Shown one piece after another: positions 19,643 through 28,161 of a DNA stretch of 64,000 nt. How positions within the stretch are numbered: the stretch's first letter is position 1; every line of letters begins with the position of its first letter. Source of the stretch: Alphaproteobacteria bacterium (GTDB taxonomy: Bacteria > Pseudomonadota > Alphaproteobacteria > UBA6615). The notes beneath the pieces were generated by a model that worked only from the letters and a program-made list of their open reading frames with translations, searched no databases and was not told the origin of the DNA. The DNA lies in NCBI GenBank assembly GCA_021774575.1, contig JAJFIX010000038.1, positions 51,158-115,157 of the forward strand, in the 5' to 3' direction. Position numbers and translations under genes: made by a program.

Positions 19643-20656
19643 TCAGCGGCCCATACGTTCCAATTCGATCCGCGCACCGTCATATTCGACAAAGGTGGTC
19701 ACGCCGAGTTCAATTGTGCGTTCGAAAAAAGCCGAAGCCTGTTTGGCGTCGCCCTGCATAAGGAACATTTGGCCTATATAAAACATCGCTTCGGTCGCGA
19801 GGCCGGCGGCCCGTTGTGGATCCTGGGGGTCGCGGGCCAGTTGGACCAGTTCATTCGGTGTGAGTTCACCAAGAAACATATTAACGATCGGGGCCGGCCA
19901 GGCATCTTGGCGCAACCGTCTCGTTTCGGTGCGCAAATTGCGCAACCCTAGGTCCGATTGGTTTGACCTGGTCATCGCCATAAAACGCCATAGGGAGGTA
20001 TACGGGTCTTTTTCAATATCGAAGGCGGCTTCGAAGTCGGTAGCGGAATCGCGGTAGCGGCCCATGAAAAAGAGGGCCCGGGCCCGGTTGCGGGTGGCAA
20101 ATGCCCAGACCGGCCGGATGGTTAGGGCATTTGTATGGTCGGCGACGGCAAGGTCATATTGACCCAAATCCTTATAGGCGAGGCCGCGCAGATTATAGAC
20201 TTCGGCGTCGTCGGGCGTTCCGACCTCCAAGGCTTGGGTGAAATCCGATACCGCCTGTTCGCCTCGGCCGAGGGCTCGTAACGCGATCCCGCGCGAGGCC
20301 CAGGCAAGTTGGTGATCGGGCCGCAACAAAACGGTTTGGGTAAAATCTTGAACCGCTTGTTCGACGTTTCCAACCTGAATATGGACGCCGCCGCGGTTGA
20401 AATATACGGCCGCTTGATTGTTTGGGGTTAGCTCGCCAGATTCCAGAGCACGCCGGTATAATGCGATCGCGCCTTCCAGGTCGCCGTCATCGGCGGCATC
20501 ATCTGCAGCTCTTGCGTCGTCAAGGGGGTCGGCCCAGGCGGGGGTCGAACTAAGTAGCGCGGCACCCGAAATGAACGCGCCAAATGCAAGCAATGTGAAA
20601 ACAGATCGGCTGAGGAAAAACGGCCGTGACAAACGGTTCAGATCATTCGTGTACAT
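19643..20656 (-). CDS. Exported TPR protein
   Basis: A 337-residue protein with a signal peptide (hydrophobic core about residues 17-36, likely cleavage after AWA, residue 42). At least five TPR units follow, including DLEGAIALYRRALESGEL, AVYFNRGGVHIQVGNVEQAV and YNLRGLAYKDLGQYDLAV. It resembles periplasmic TPR proteins of the NlpI type but has no lipobox. The start at 20656 is preferred over 20671. It is co-directional with trcR, 112 bases apart. The partner is unknown. Confidence 0.8.
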   Translation of the reverse strand: MYTNDLNRLSRPFFLSRSVFTLLAFGAFISGAALLSSTPAWADPLDDARAADDAADDGDLEGAIALYRRALESGELTPNNQAAVYFNRGGVHIQVGNVEQAVQDFTQTVLLRPDHQLAWASRGIALRALGRGEQAVSDFTQALEVGTPDDAEVYNLRGLAYKDLGQYDLAVADHTNALTIRPVWAFATRNRARALFFMGRYRDSATDFEAAFDIEKDPYTSLWRFMAMTRSNQSDLGLRNLRTETRRLRQDAWPAPIVNMFLGELTPNELVQLARDPQDPQRAAGLATEAMFYIGQMFLMQGDAKQASAFFERTIELGVTTFVEYDGARIELERMGR

Positions 20657-20768
20657 CAAACGCGACTCCATTTTCAGATCGATTTGTGCCAGATATCCCG
20701 AGTATGCCGAATCTGATTACAAAGGCCAAGGGAGACGGCTAGATTTGCCAGAAAACCAGCCCGAACTC

Positions 20769-21422
20769 CTAATCTTTGGGGCCCTGGGGGCTGCCGACGG
20801 TAACTCCGGCCATCCAGTCTGGAATTTTAGTGCTCCCGGAACTCGCCTCATCCGGGGTGGCGACTGGTTCAGGCATTGGTGTTTCTTCGGCCGGTTTACG
20901 GCCGGCTTTGCGTGCTTTCTCGACCGCTTGATCGAGATCGACCTGGCGGCATAGTCCAACCGTTACCGGGTCGCGTGGGCGAATATTTGATGAATTCCAG
21001 TGGCTTCGCTCGCGGATTGCCCCGACCGTCGGCTTTGTCGTGCCGATCAATCGACAGATTTGCGGGTCGTTTAGCTCCGGGAAGTAACGGAGTAAAAAGG
21101 CGATCGCGTCGGGTTTATCCTGGCGCTTGGAAACCGGCACGTAGCGGGGACCCTTGGTGCGTTTCATCGGTGCCGGGTTTTCGCTCAGCTTAACTTTTAG
21201 GCGGGCCGTCGGGTCTTCTAGACAGCGTTCAATCTCGGCCTTATCCAGTTGGCCGTTGCTCATCGGGTCGAGGCCTTTGATCCCGATCGCGACTTCACCG
21301 TCGGCGATGCCCTGCACTTCAAGCTCGTGCAGACCGCTGAAGGCGGCAATCTGTTTGAATGTTAGGGCCGTGTTCTCAACCAGCCATACGGCGGTCGCTT
21401 TGGGCATAAGGGGCTGTGCCAT
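20769..21422 (-). CDS. trcR: Cell-cycle transcriptional regulator TrcR (DUF1013)
   Basis: A 217-residue protein of the DUF1013 family, confined to Alphaproteobacteria and known in Caulobacter as the RNA-polymerase-associated regulator TrcR. Family features are the N-terminal MPKATAVWLVENTALTFKQI, the block FSGLHELEVQGIADGEVA, and the helix-turn-helix-like NDPQICRLIGTTKPTVGAIR (about residues 117-136). A Lys/Pro/Glu-rich tail ends the protein. The start is at 21422. It is a strong marker for the class of organism. Confidence 0.88.
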   Translation of the reverse strand: MAQPLMPKATAVWLVENTALTFKQIAAFSGLHELEVQGIADGEVAIGIKGLDPMSNGQLDKAEIERCLEDPTARLKVKLSENPAPMKRTKGPRYVPVSKRQDKPDAIAFLLRYFPELNDPQICRLIGTTKPTVGAIRERSHWNSSNIRPRDPVTVGLCRQVDLDQAVEKARKAGRKPAEETPMPEPVATPDEASSGSTKIPDWMAGVTVGSPQGPKD

Positions 21423-21619
21423 TGATCTCACCCGTGAATCTGTGTTGTTGGTAAATTTTTATCCGTGTGATCAGCCGACCTTGGCCTAGAAGGGCACCTG
21501 CTCATCAGGTCTCTACCAGGGCGCGGTCAATCACAATTATCGGAATAGGATAGTTATAGGCGGCGCGCCGCCGAATGCAAGATTGATTTAAGGGGACCGC
21601 CAACTCCTTGCAGGGGCCG

Positions 21620-22630
21620 CTATTGTGCTTTGCCCGGACATAAAATTATTTTACCGCAATGTTGACCAGCCTCCATCATCGTGTGCGCTTGCGCTGCCTC
21701 GTTTAACGGAAAGACCGCCGAGATTTGCGGCCGAACCCGGCCCGCTTCTATGAGCGGCCAGACCTTTGTTTTTAGCGCCTCGGCAATTGCCCCTTTGAAG
21801 GCAATGTCGCGGGGACGAAGCGTCGAGCCGGTCACGGTCAATCGGCGCGGCATCAGCTGGCGCAAATCAAGTTCGGCCCGGGGTCCGTTGAGAAAGGCGA
21901 TTTGGACGAGCCGGCCATCAGTGCTGAGGCTCGCCAGATTGCGGGCGAAATAGTCGCCGCCGACCATATCGAGAATGACATTCACCCCCTTGCCCTGGCT
22001 AATCTTGGCGATTTCCTCGACAAAATCCTGGGTCTTATAATTGATCGCGGATGCTGCGCCCAAATTGAGGCAGGCAGTGCATTTTTCATCGGTTCCTGCG
22101 GTCACATAAACCGTCGCGCCAAAGGCGGTTGCCAAGGAAATTGTCGTCGTGCCGATGCCGCTGGTACCTCCATGCACCAACAGCGTTTCACCAGATTTCA
22201 GTTGGGCCCGATCAAAGACGTTTGACCAGACGGTAAAAAAGGTCTCCGGCAGGCCCGCGGCCTCGGTCATTGTGAGGCCTTTCGGGATCGGCAGCGACTG
22301 GGCCAACGGCGCAATCGCAAATTCGCTATATCCACCGCCGGTCAGCAAGGCGCATAGAGTGTCGCCAATTTGCCAGTTCGATGCGCTTTGGTCCCCAAGG
22401 GCAACGATCTCGCCGGCAATCTCCAACCCCGGAACATCCGACGCCCCTTTTGGTGGCGGATAATGGCCGAGGCGCTGGACGATATCGGGTCGATTAACGC
22501 CGGCGGCGCAGACCCGCACCAAGGCCTCGTCGGGCCCTGGTACGGCAATCGGACGGATGGCTGGGGTCAAAACCTCCGGGCCACCGAATTTAGATATTTC
22601 GATGACCTGCATGGTTTCCGGCAATGACAT
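21620..22630 (-). CDS. NAD(P)H quinone oxidoreductase, zeta-crystallin type
   Basis: A 336-residue zinc-independent medium-chain dehydrogenase/reductase. It has the GroES-like N-terminal domain and the cofactor loop LVHGGTSGIGTT in the Rossmann domain. QVIEISKFGGPEVL and RVCAAGVNRPDIVQRLG are typical of the PIG3/QOR group. Such enzymes reduce quinones or alkenals with NADPH. A start at MQV (residue 7) is also possible. It is divergent from the DUF1192 gene. Confidence 0.9.
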   Translation of the reverse strand: MSLPETMQVIEISKFGGPEVLTPAIRPIAVPGPDEALVRVCAAGVNRPDIVQRLGHYPPPKGASDVPGLEIAGEIVALGDQSASNWQIGDTLCALLTGGGYSEFAIAPLAQSLPIPKGLTMTEAAGLPETFFTVWSNVFDRAQLKSGETLLVHGGTSGIGTTTISLATAFGATVYVTAGTDEKCTACLNLGAASAINYKTQDFVEEIAKISQGKGVNVILDMVGGDYFARNLASLSTDGRLVQIAFLNGPRAELDLRQLMPRRLTVTGSTLRPRDIAFKGAIAEALKTKVWPLIEAGRVRPQISAVFPLNEAAQAHTMMEAGQHCGKIILCPGKAQ

Positions 22631-22762
22631 TTTTGACCTCTGTGGTTTGAGGGGTGTTCAAGACATCTTAAGAAGTTAATCTGGCTGCTGCAGGTATATT
22701 TGCCCACCCATTATCAGAGATGGTAAAAACTGGAGACGCTCGATCAATGAAAGGCATGTTCC

Positions 22763-22954
22763 ATGGACGCTGATGACCTTGAGCCCCTCAATCAGTCAAA
22801 AAAAGCCTTTAAGCCAGTTGATGTCGCCACCCTGTCGATCAAGGAATTGGGCGAATACATTGATTTCTTAAACACCGAGATCCAGCGTGCTGACGCTGAA
22901 ATCGCGGCAAAAAAAGCGTCGATCAGCGCCGCCGACCAACTGTTTAATAATTAG
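22763..22954 (+). CDS. DUF1192 small protein
   Basis: A 63-residue protein of the DUF1192 family, common next to an NAD(P)H quinone oxidoreductase in Alphaproteobacteria, as here. The core STLSIKELGEYIDFLNTEI-like helix followed by DAEIAAKKAS predicts a short coiled coil. A GA-rich Shine-Dalgarno precedes the ATG. Function unknown. Confidence 0.85.
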   Translation: MDADDLEPLNQSKKAFKPVDVATLSIKELGEYIDFLNTEIQRADAEIAAKKASISAADQLFNN

Positions 22955-23047
22955 CGTCTGCCACCTTGCGCCGCCGTCCCGATGAAGCTAGCTTCCCAGT
23001 GTGTCCTTCAAACGGAACACGGTTTGCATAAGCACAAGCCATAAAGC

Positions 23048-23122
<75 letters not shown>

Positions 23123-23306
23123 TAAAAGCTGGTCCGATCAATGTACACCGGATACATACTTAACAACCTCGGGCCGCAGGCTGCCAGGCTAACTGTGAAA
23201 AGGGTCATGATGTGCACTCCCCACTAGGAGGAGGGGCGAATGGCTGCCGGGCGGCGCGAGCTTATTTGTGGATTTTTGTTGCTTCGTCAGTCTTTCAGGT
23301 ATCAGC

Positions 23307-23861
23307 ATGAATGCGCTTGAGCAGTTATTGGCGAAGTACCCATCTTCGATTGCAACGATTGCATCCCTAGCAACTGTCGTCGCTGTCATTGTGGCTCTTT
23401 ATCTCGCCCGGCGGCAGTCTCGACCCCGCCTAAAGATATTTGTAGATGTTAGGCATTACATCTCAACGGAGGCACAATTGGAGTCAGATACGATCGATCC
23501 GATCGATGCACCCAGGAAGATATCCGTTACAATTTTCAATATTGGACCAGTACCAGTTTCCATCATGTACTGGAGTTCTTTCTATTGGAGGGTGTTTGGT
23601 TCGAAACAAGCAGGGATACAGAACCCGGCCGAACCGACTTTTCGAAGTAAGCCTATCGAATTGCTTCCCGGAAAATCGGCGACGATTGTGTTGTCCGACG
23701 ACCTCAACGCTCACACAGAAATGCTGAAGAGGTTGGCGGCGAAATCTTGGCTTGGACGAACTGCACTGCGGTTCCCGAGCCTCACAGCAAGTACAGAGGT
23801 CGGTGATCGCTTTCGTGCGAAGATGAGAAAATCACTCCGCGTACTTTCCCGCAGCGCTTAG
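23307..23861 (+). CDS. Hypothetical single-pass membrane protein
   Basis: A 184-residue protein starting at the ATG at 23307. One transmembrane helix (about residues 14-34, SIATIASLATVVAVIVALYL) is followed by a basic stop-transfer stretch and a cytoplasmic domain that looks beta-rich (VSVTIFNIGPVPVSIMYW). I recognise no family. Its base composition is lower in G+C than the core genes around it, and it sits between tRNA-Gly and a toxin-antitoxin locus, so it is probably acquired. Confidence 0.6.
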   Translation: MNALEQLLAKYPSSIATIASLATVVAVIVALYLARRQSRPRLKIFVDVRHYISTEAQLESDTIDPIDAPRKISVTIFNIGPVPVSIMYWSSFYWRVFGSKQAGIQNPAEPTFRSKPIELLPGKSATIVLSDDLNAHTEMLKRLAAKSWLGRTALRFPSLTASTEVGDRFRAKMRKSLRVLSRSA

Positions 23862-23958
23862 GCTAAATAGCTACTTCCATAATCAAAACTCGTTAGCCTT
23901 GGGCGCTTACATGCAAGGGGCAGAATTGATCTCGGCATTTGACGCTTCGACTACCTAG

Positions 23959-24306
23959 TTATGCACCTTGTTCCGGGCGTGGCGGATCGGCGGCCACCGC
24001 TCTCGGGCGCGTGTCCACATCAACATAAACTTCCATGTCATCGTCGATCAGTGCGCTTAACATGCGGATAAGACGGTCCAGCGAGATGCGGCTAAAATCG
24101 GCGTTGCGGACGCGGGAAAAATCACCGGCGTCGAAGCCGGTTCTTTTTTGCGCCGCGCGGACGCTGAGCTTGGCATCGTCTAAATTATTGATGATCCGGG
24201 CCGCCACCCGCGCCTTGGAATGACGTAGGTCTGCATCCGGTGTACCAAAATCGTCGAAAATATTACCACTGCCGCGAACTATCTCAATTTCTTCTTGCTT
24301 GCTCAT
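23959..24306 (-). CDS. XRE-type antitoxin / helix-turn-helix regulator
   Basis: A 115-residue protein with a central helix-turn-helix: DDAKLSVRAAQKRTGFDAGDFSRVRNADFSRISLDRLIRML, read in pieces, spans about residues 42-85. This matches the antitoxins paired with Gp49-like RelE/HigB toxins. Its start overlaps the 3' end of the toxin frame by 23 bases, the order toxin then antitoxin being typical of HigBA-like loci. The gene appears intact although the toxin is frameshifted. Confidence 0.8.
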   Translation of the reverse strand: MSKQEEIEIVRGSGNIFDDFGTPDADLRHSKARVAARIINNLDDAKLSVRAAQKRTGFDAGDFSRVRNADFSRISLDRLIRMLSALIDDDMEVYVDVDTRPRAVAADPPRPEQGA

Positions 24307-24665
24307 CTTCCAATTCCTTCTTCAGCGCTCTAATCCGCCCGGCGATTTTATCCGTTTCCTGATTTGGGGTTTTGATGCCTGTTTTTGATTTCTTCTGAAA
24401 GGCATGAACCACCCAAATATCGTCTCCGATTTTAACGCAGTACACCGTGCGGTAAACATCGGTTTTGTATCTAGGAGCAATTTCGAAGACGCCCGGCCCA
24501 AAAACCTTTCATCGGCTTCGCCAAGTCCGATTTTGCACCCGCCGCTGCGATATCGAGCGCGTTCCAAATTCTATCCTGAGCCCCTCCAGGAAATTTCAAG
24601 AAATTTTTCCGGGCGGCCTTGAGCCAAGATACGGGCCGCGAAATTTCACCGTTGTCGTCGCTCAC
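24284..24665 (-). pseudogene. Gp49-like RelE/HigB toxin, frameshifted
   Basis: Read on the minus strand from a GTG at 24665 (Shine-Dalgarno AGGA 8 bases upstream), the frame gives RPVSWLKAARKNFLKFP and KPMKGF. It then goes out of frame in a run of five T (plus-strand A at 24500-24504). In the other frame it resumes as VFEIAPRYKTDVYRTVYCVK and HAFQKKSKTGIKTPNQE, ending at 24284. Removing one T restores KGFGPGVFEI, the family consensus. This is a Gp49-like (PF05973-type) mRNA interferase inactivated by a 1-base insertion, unless the base is a sequencing error or slippage corrects it. Confidence 0.8.
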
Positions 24666-24688
24666 AATAAAAGTCCTATTTGGGCTAT

Positions 24689-24706
24689 GTTGGCATATTT
24701 GCCAAC
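24689..24706. promoter_or_regulatory. Palindromic operator candidate of the toxin-antitoxin locus
   Basis: A perfect inverted repeat, GTTGGCA and TGCCAAC separated by TATT, lies 23 bases upstream of the toxin GTG. Antitoxins of this type bind such palindromes to repress their own operon. Confidence 0.6.
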
Positions 24707-24731
24707 AACTGTCAAGGAGGCTCATAACCAT

Positions 24732-25088
24732 TGTCTAAAGTAGATCAGTTTTGAAGCTTGGTAATCTCGGCGAGTAGTTCGAACCAAAATATCCTCATAT
24801 ACGAAATTCGATAAGCAAAAAATATCATATAAAACAAATGCTTGACGAGTGTGCGCCCTAACTTCCCAGGGCGCGATGCCCGTGTTCGATTCCAGCTGCT
24901 CGTTTCAAGGCGTTGTCCGCAGCTCTCCCCATATTTGCAATAGCTCAGGCAAAATATTTTGCTGCCGTTTCGCCGGAATTTGGGTTTTGGTCAGTATGCT
25001 GCGGTGCGAGCCTTGAGGCTTGTGGTAATTTCCGGCATATGGTTGAGCCCATCAACCATCCCCCGTCGACAAGGACGAATTTAAAACC
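24732..25088. other. Gene-free stretch with a decayed tRNA-like 3' half
   Basis: No gene is visible. Around 24861-24905 the sequence has CTTCCCA, then TTCGATTC about 16 bases later, then CTGCTCG. This echoes the anticodon and T arms of tRNA-Gly(CCC) at 23048. The T stem no longer pairs, so it is not a functional tRNA. It may mark the far end of the patch inserted at tRNA-Gly. Confidence 0.35.
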
Positions 25089-26018
25089 ATGGCAGGTCGA
25101 TCAATGAGCCCAGGCGATTGGGCGCTACTCGTCGTTTTGTCGATATGTTGGGGTGGCTCTTTTTTCTTTATTGAACTGGCGTTGGATGGCTTTTCGCCGC
25201 TGACTTTGGTCTTTGGGCGGTTGTCAACGGCATCTGCGGTTCTTTGGATCTATGTGCAGTCTATTGGCGGCCGGTTTCCCAAGTCGGCGCGTGTCTGGGG
25301 GATGTTTGCGGTCATGGGGCTGGTCGGAAATGCCGTGCCCTTCAGCCTGATTTCTTGGGGTCAGCTTCATATCGATGGTGGGTTGGCCTCTATTCTCAAT
25401 GCACCGGTCCCGCTCTTTACTGCTGTTCTGGCCTATCGTTTTGCCAGGGATGAACGGCTTTCGGCGGGGCGCGGGTTTGGCATTGTTCTAGGGTTTGCGG
25501 CGATTATTGTGATGGTTGGTCCGCATTTTCTTCTGGGCTTTGATGCCCAGGGTTTGGGGCAGCTCGCGGTGCTCGCCGGGGCGTTTTCTTACGCGGTCGC
25601 TTCGATTTATGGGCGACGGCTCTCCGAACTTCCGGTTTCGGTAGTCTCGGCTGGTGTGCTGACAATGGCGGCCGTTATAATGCTGCCCCCGACATTAATT
25701 TTCGATGCTCCCTGGCAACTCCGGCCCGACTTGATGGCGCTGGCGGCCCTTGGCGGTTTGGCGTTGATCAGCACCGTCGGCGCTTATCTCATTTTTTTCC
25801 GACTCTTGGAACGAACCGGAGCGACGAACGTTTCCCTGGTAACCTTTCTTATTCCGGTCAGCGCCCTGATATTGGGTGGTGTGTTTCTTGGGGAACGGCT
25901 CGATTGGTGGGCGTTTGCTGGAATGGCCCTGCTGTTTACCGGATTAGCAATTGTCGATGGACGGTTGGTGGCTTCGATCGCGGCAAAACGGGTTGCAAAC
26001 AAAAAGGGCGGCTCCTGA
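25089..26018 (+). CDS. EamA/DMT-family transporter
   Basis: A 309-residue inner-membrane protein with about ten transmembrane helices in two EamA repeats. The first begins WALLVVLSICWGGSFFFIELAL and the second around GLGQLAVLAGAFSYAVASIY. The family exports amino acids, nucleosides or metabolites; the substrate is not predictable. An ATG at 25104 is an alternative start. The stop codon lies inside a hairpin that probably terminates the converging operon. Confidence 0.88.
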   Translation: MAGRSMSPGDWALLVVLSICWGGSFFFIELALDGFSPLTLVFGRLSTASAVLWIYVQSIGGRFPKSARVWGMFAVMGLVGNAVPFSLISWGQLHIDGGLASILNAPVPLFTAVLAYRFARDERLSAGRGFGIVLGFAAIIVMVGPHFLLGFDAQGLGQLAVLAGAFSYAVASIYGRRLSELPVSVVSAGVLTMAAVIMLPPTLIFDAPWQLRPDLMALAALGGLALISTVGAYLIFFRLLERTGATNVSLVTFLIPVSALILGGVFLGERLDWWAFAGMALLFTGLAIVDGRLVASIAAKRVANKKGGS

Positions 26019-26027
26019 GAGCCGCCC
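26001..26027 (-). terminator. Terminator of the BMP transporter operon, inside the end of the EamA gene
   Basis: A 9-bp perfect stem (26006-26014 with 26019-26027) with a 4-base loop. On the minus strand it is followed by TTTTT (26005-26001), so it acts on transcripts of the leftward operon. Confidence 0.78.
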
Positions 26028-26068
26028 TCGTTGACCATAGAGCCGATTGAATATTAGCCCATTTGATA

Positions 26069-27154
26069 TTACTGGGGCACGTTGCCCAGCACACCTTCGA
26101 CATAATAATTCATGCCGAGCAAGACACCGTCTTCAATGGTCTCACCTGCGGCAGCAACAACAGTTCCTGATTGGTCTTTGATCGGTCCGTCGAAGGCATG
26201 AACCGCACCCGAGGTCAGGTCCGCTTCTAATGCTTGCACGGCGGCAAGCACGTCGGCGGGCAACCAGCTGGCATAGGGGCCCATTTGCTGCATTGAAGAA
26301 TTGAGTCCGTTCCATGTGTCGGTAGAGACCCAGGTTCCGTCGAGAACGGCTTGGACCCGCTCAATATAATATGGCTCCCAATTGTCGATCAGCGACGTGG
26401 CAACGGAATCCGGCGCGAATGAGGAATTGTCGACGGTTTGTCCAAAGGAAATCGCGCCTCTTTCGGCTGCGGCGAGCAATGGCGCCGGCGAATCCACATG
26501 TTGGACGATGACATCGGCGCCCTGATCCAACAATGTCTCGGCAGCCTGTGCGTCCTTTGCCGCGTCAATCCAGGAATTTACCCAAATCACCCGGACCTCG
26601 GCTTCAGGATTGACCCGCCGCATGGCGATGGTAAAGGCATTGATACCCCGGATGACCTCGGGAATTGGGAACGAGCCGATATACCCGATGACATTGGATT
26701 CCGTCATCATGCCGGCGATCGTGCCCAAAATTGGGCGACCTTCATAGAACCGGCCGGAATATGTCGAGACATTGTCCGCGCGTTTAAACCCGGTGGCATG
26801 TTCGAATTTTACGTCGGGGAAATCCTCGGCCACTTTCAAGGTTGGGTTCATGAAGCCAAAGGATGTGGTGAAGATCAACTCGTGGCCGCTCTCGGCGAGC
26901 TGACGAATAACCCGCTCGGCATCGGGGCCTTCTGGAACCAGCTCGACGAAGCTCGTTTCAACGGCATCGCCGAAACGCTCTTCAACGGCCAAGCGCCCGA
27001 GATCGTGCTGCTGTGACCAGCCATTATCATTCTGCGGCCCGACATAGACGAACCCGACTTTCAGCGGCTGAGCCTCGGCAGAGCCGGTAAAGCCAGTAGC
27101 AGATATCGCCACAAAAGCAATTGCGGCGAAAGTTGATTGCAGAATTCTTTTCAT
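26069..27154 (-). CDS. BMP-family ABC transporter substrate-binding protein
   Basis: A 361-residue periplasmic binding protein of the Bmp/PnrA family, which binds purine or other nucleosides. A signal peptide (residues 1-28, cleavage after AEA) precedes LKVGFVYVGPQNDNGWSQQHDLG, typical of the family N-terminus. There is no lipobox Cys. It is followed by two permease genes and preceded in expression by the ATPase, the usual nucleoside-importer set. Neighbouring composition suggests core genome. Confidence 0.92.
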   Translation of the reverse strand: MKRILQSTFAAIAFVAISATGFTGSAEAQPLKVGFVYVGPQNDNGWSQQHDLGRLAVEERFGDAVETSFVELVPEGPDAERVIRQLAESGHELIFTTSFGFMNPTLKVAEDFPDVKFEHATGFKRADNVSTYSGRFYEGRPILGTIAGMMTESNVIGYIGSFPIPEVIRGINAFTIAMRRVNPEAEVRVIWVNSWIDAAKDAQAAETLLDQGADVIVQHVDSPAPLLAAAERGAISFGQTVDNSSFAPDSVATSLIDNWEPYYIERVQAVLDGTWVSTDTWNGLNSSMQQMGPYASWLPADVLAAVQALEADLTSGAVHAFDGPIKDQSGTVVAAAGETIEDGVLLGMNYYVEGVLGNVPQ

Positions 27155-27221
27155 TGTTTCCTCACTGGTTGGGGTTATTTAAGCGTGTTTTCCCATTTAA
27201 AATTTGGTGTCGCAAATTTTG

Positions 27222-28151
27222 TCACGCTGTTGGATGGAACGCTTTGCCGATACAGGCTGGGGCGTCCAGGAGAAACTTAGTCGAGTCTCTTGATATGATG
27301 ACAAGGACAATAATCGTTACGAGATAAGGCAATGCTCCCATAAATTCCGTTGCGATTGGCAGGCCCAGGCCTTGAACGGCGAGCTGGCCAATCCAGAAAA
27401 TACCGAAGAGATAGGCGCCCAATAGTAACCGCAAAGGGCGCCAGGCGGCAAAGACAATGAGCGCCAGCGCAATCCAGCCGCGCCCGGCGGTCATTCCCTC
27501 CGCCCAAAGGGAGGTTGCTGCCAACGATAAATACGCCCCGCCAAGGCCCGCCATCATGCCGCCAAACGCCACCGCCGCGTATCGAATTCTGATCACTCGA
27601 TAGCCGATCGCATGGGCGGAATCGTGAGATTCTCCGACGGCCCTGAGCGCCAGTCCGGCACGGGTGCGAAATAAAAACCAGGACACAGCGGCCAGCGAAA
27701 TGAGCGAGAAATAGACCAGCGGATCGTGGCCGAAGAATATCGGCCCGATAATCGGCAAATCGGTCAGGCCTGCTATTTCGAGGTCGGGAATCCTGTGCAC
27801 TCGCTTGCCGACCAAAGGGGCGCCGATCACAGCGCTTAGCCCAGCGCCGAAAATTGTCAAGGCCAGGCCGCTGGCGACCTGATTGGCCATCAAGGTCAGG
27901 GTCAAAAAACCAAAAAGCAGCGAGAAAGCCATACCAACAGCTGCCGCGCAGAGCAATCCGAGGATCCAGCTATCGGTCGCAATTGTCGCCCCGACACCGC
28001 TGACCGCGCCCATCAGCATCATGCCTTCTACGCCGAGATTTAACACACCCGACTTCTCGGTCACCAACTCACCCGTCGCGGCGATCAATAACGGTGTCGT
28101 AGCCCCAATAATGGACACGATGGTGAGGACAACTATATCAACGGATATCAT
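27222..28151 (-). CDS. ABC transporter permease, nucleoside-type (second)
   Basis: A 309-residue inner-membrane permease of the branched-chain/BmpD-like superfamily, with about eight to nine helices. The early block VTEKSGVLNLGVEGMMLMGA is characteristic of this permease class. It lies 10 bases from the other permease gene and 67 bases from the binding-protein gene. It would form the heterodimeric channel with its neighbour. Confidence 0.92.
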   Translation of the reverse strand: MISVDIVVLTIVSIIGATTPLLIAATGELVTEKSGVLNLGVEGMMLMGAVSGVGATIATDSWILGLLCAAAVGMAFSLLFGFLTLTLMANQVASGLALTIFGAGLSAVIGAPLVGKRVHRIPDLEIAGLTDLPIIGPIFFGHDPLVYFSLISLAAVSWFLFRTRAGLALRAVGESHDSAHAIGYRVIRIRYAAVAFGGMMAGLGGAYLSLAATSLWAEGMTAGRGWIALALIVFAAWRPLRLLLGAYLFGIFWIGQLAVQGLGLPIATEFMGALPYLVTIIVLVIISRDSTKFLLDAPACIGKAFHPTA

Positions 28152-28161
28152 TCGCCATCAC

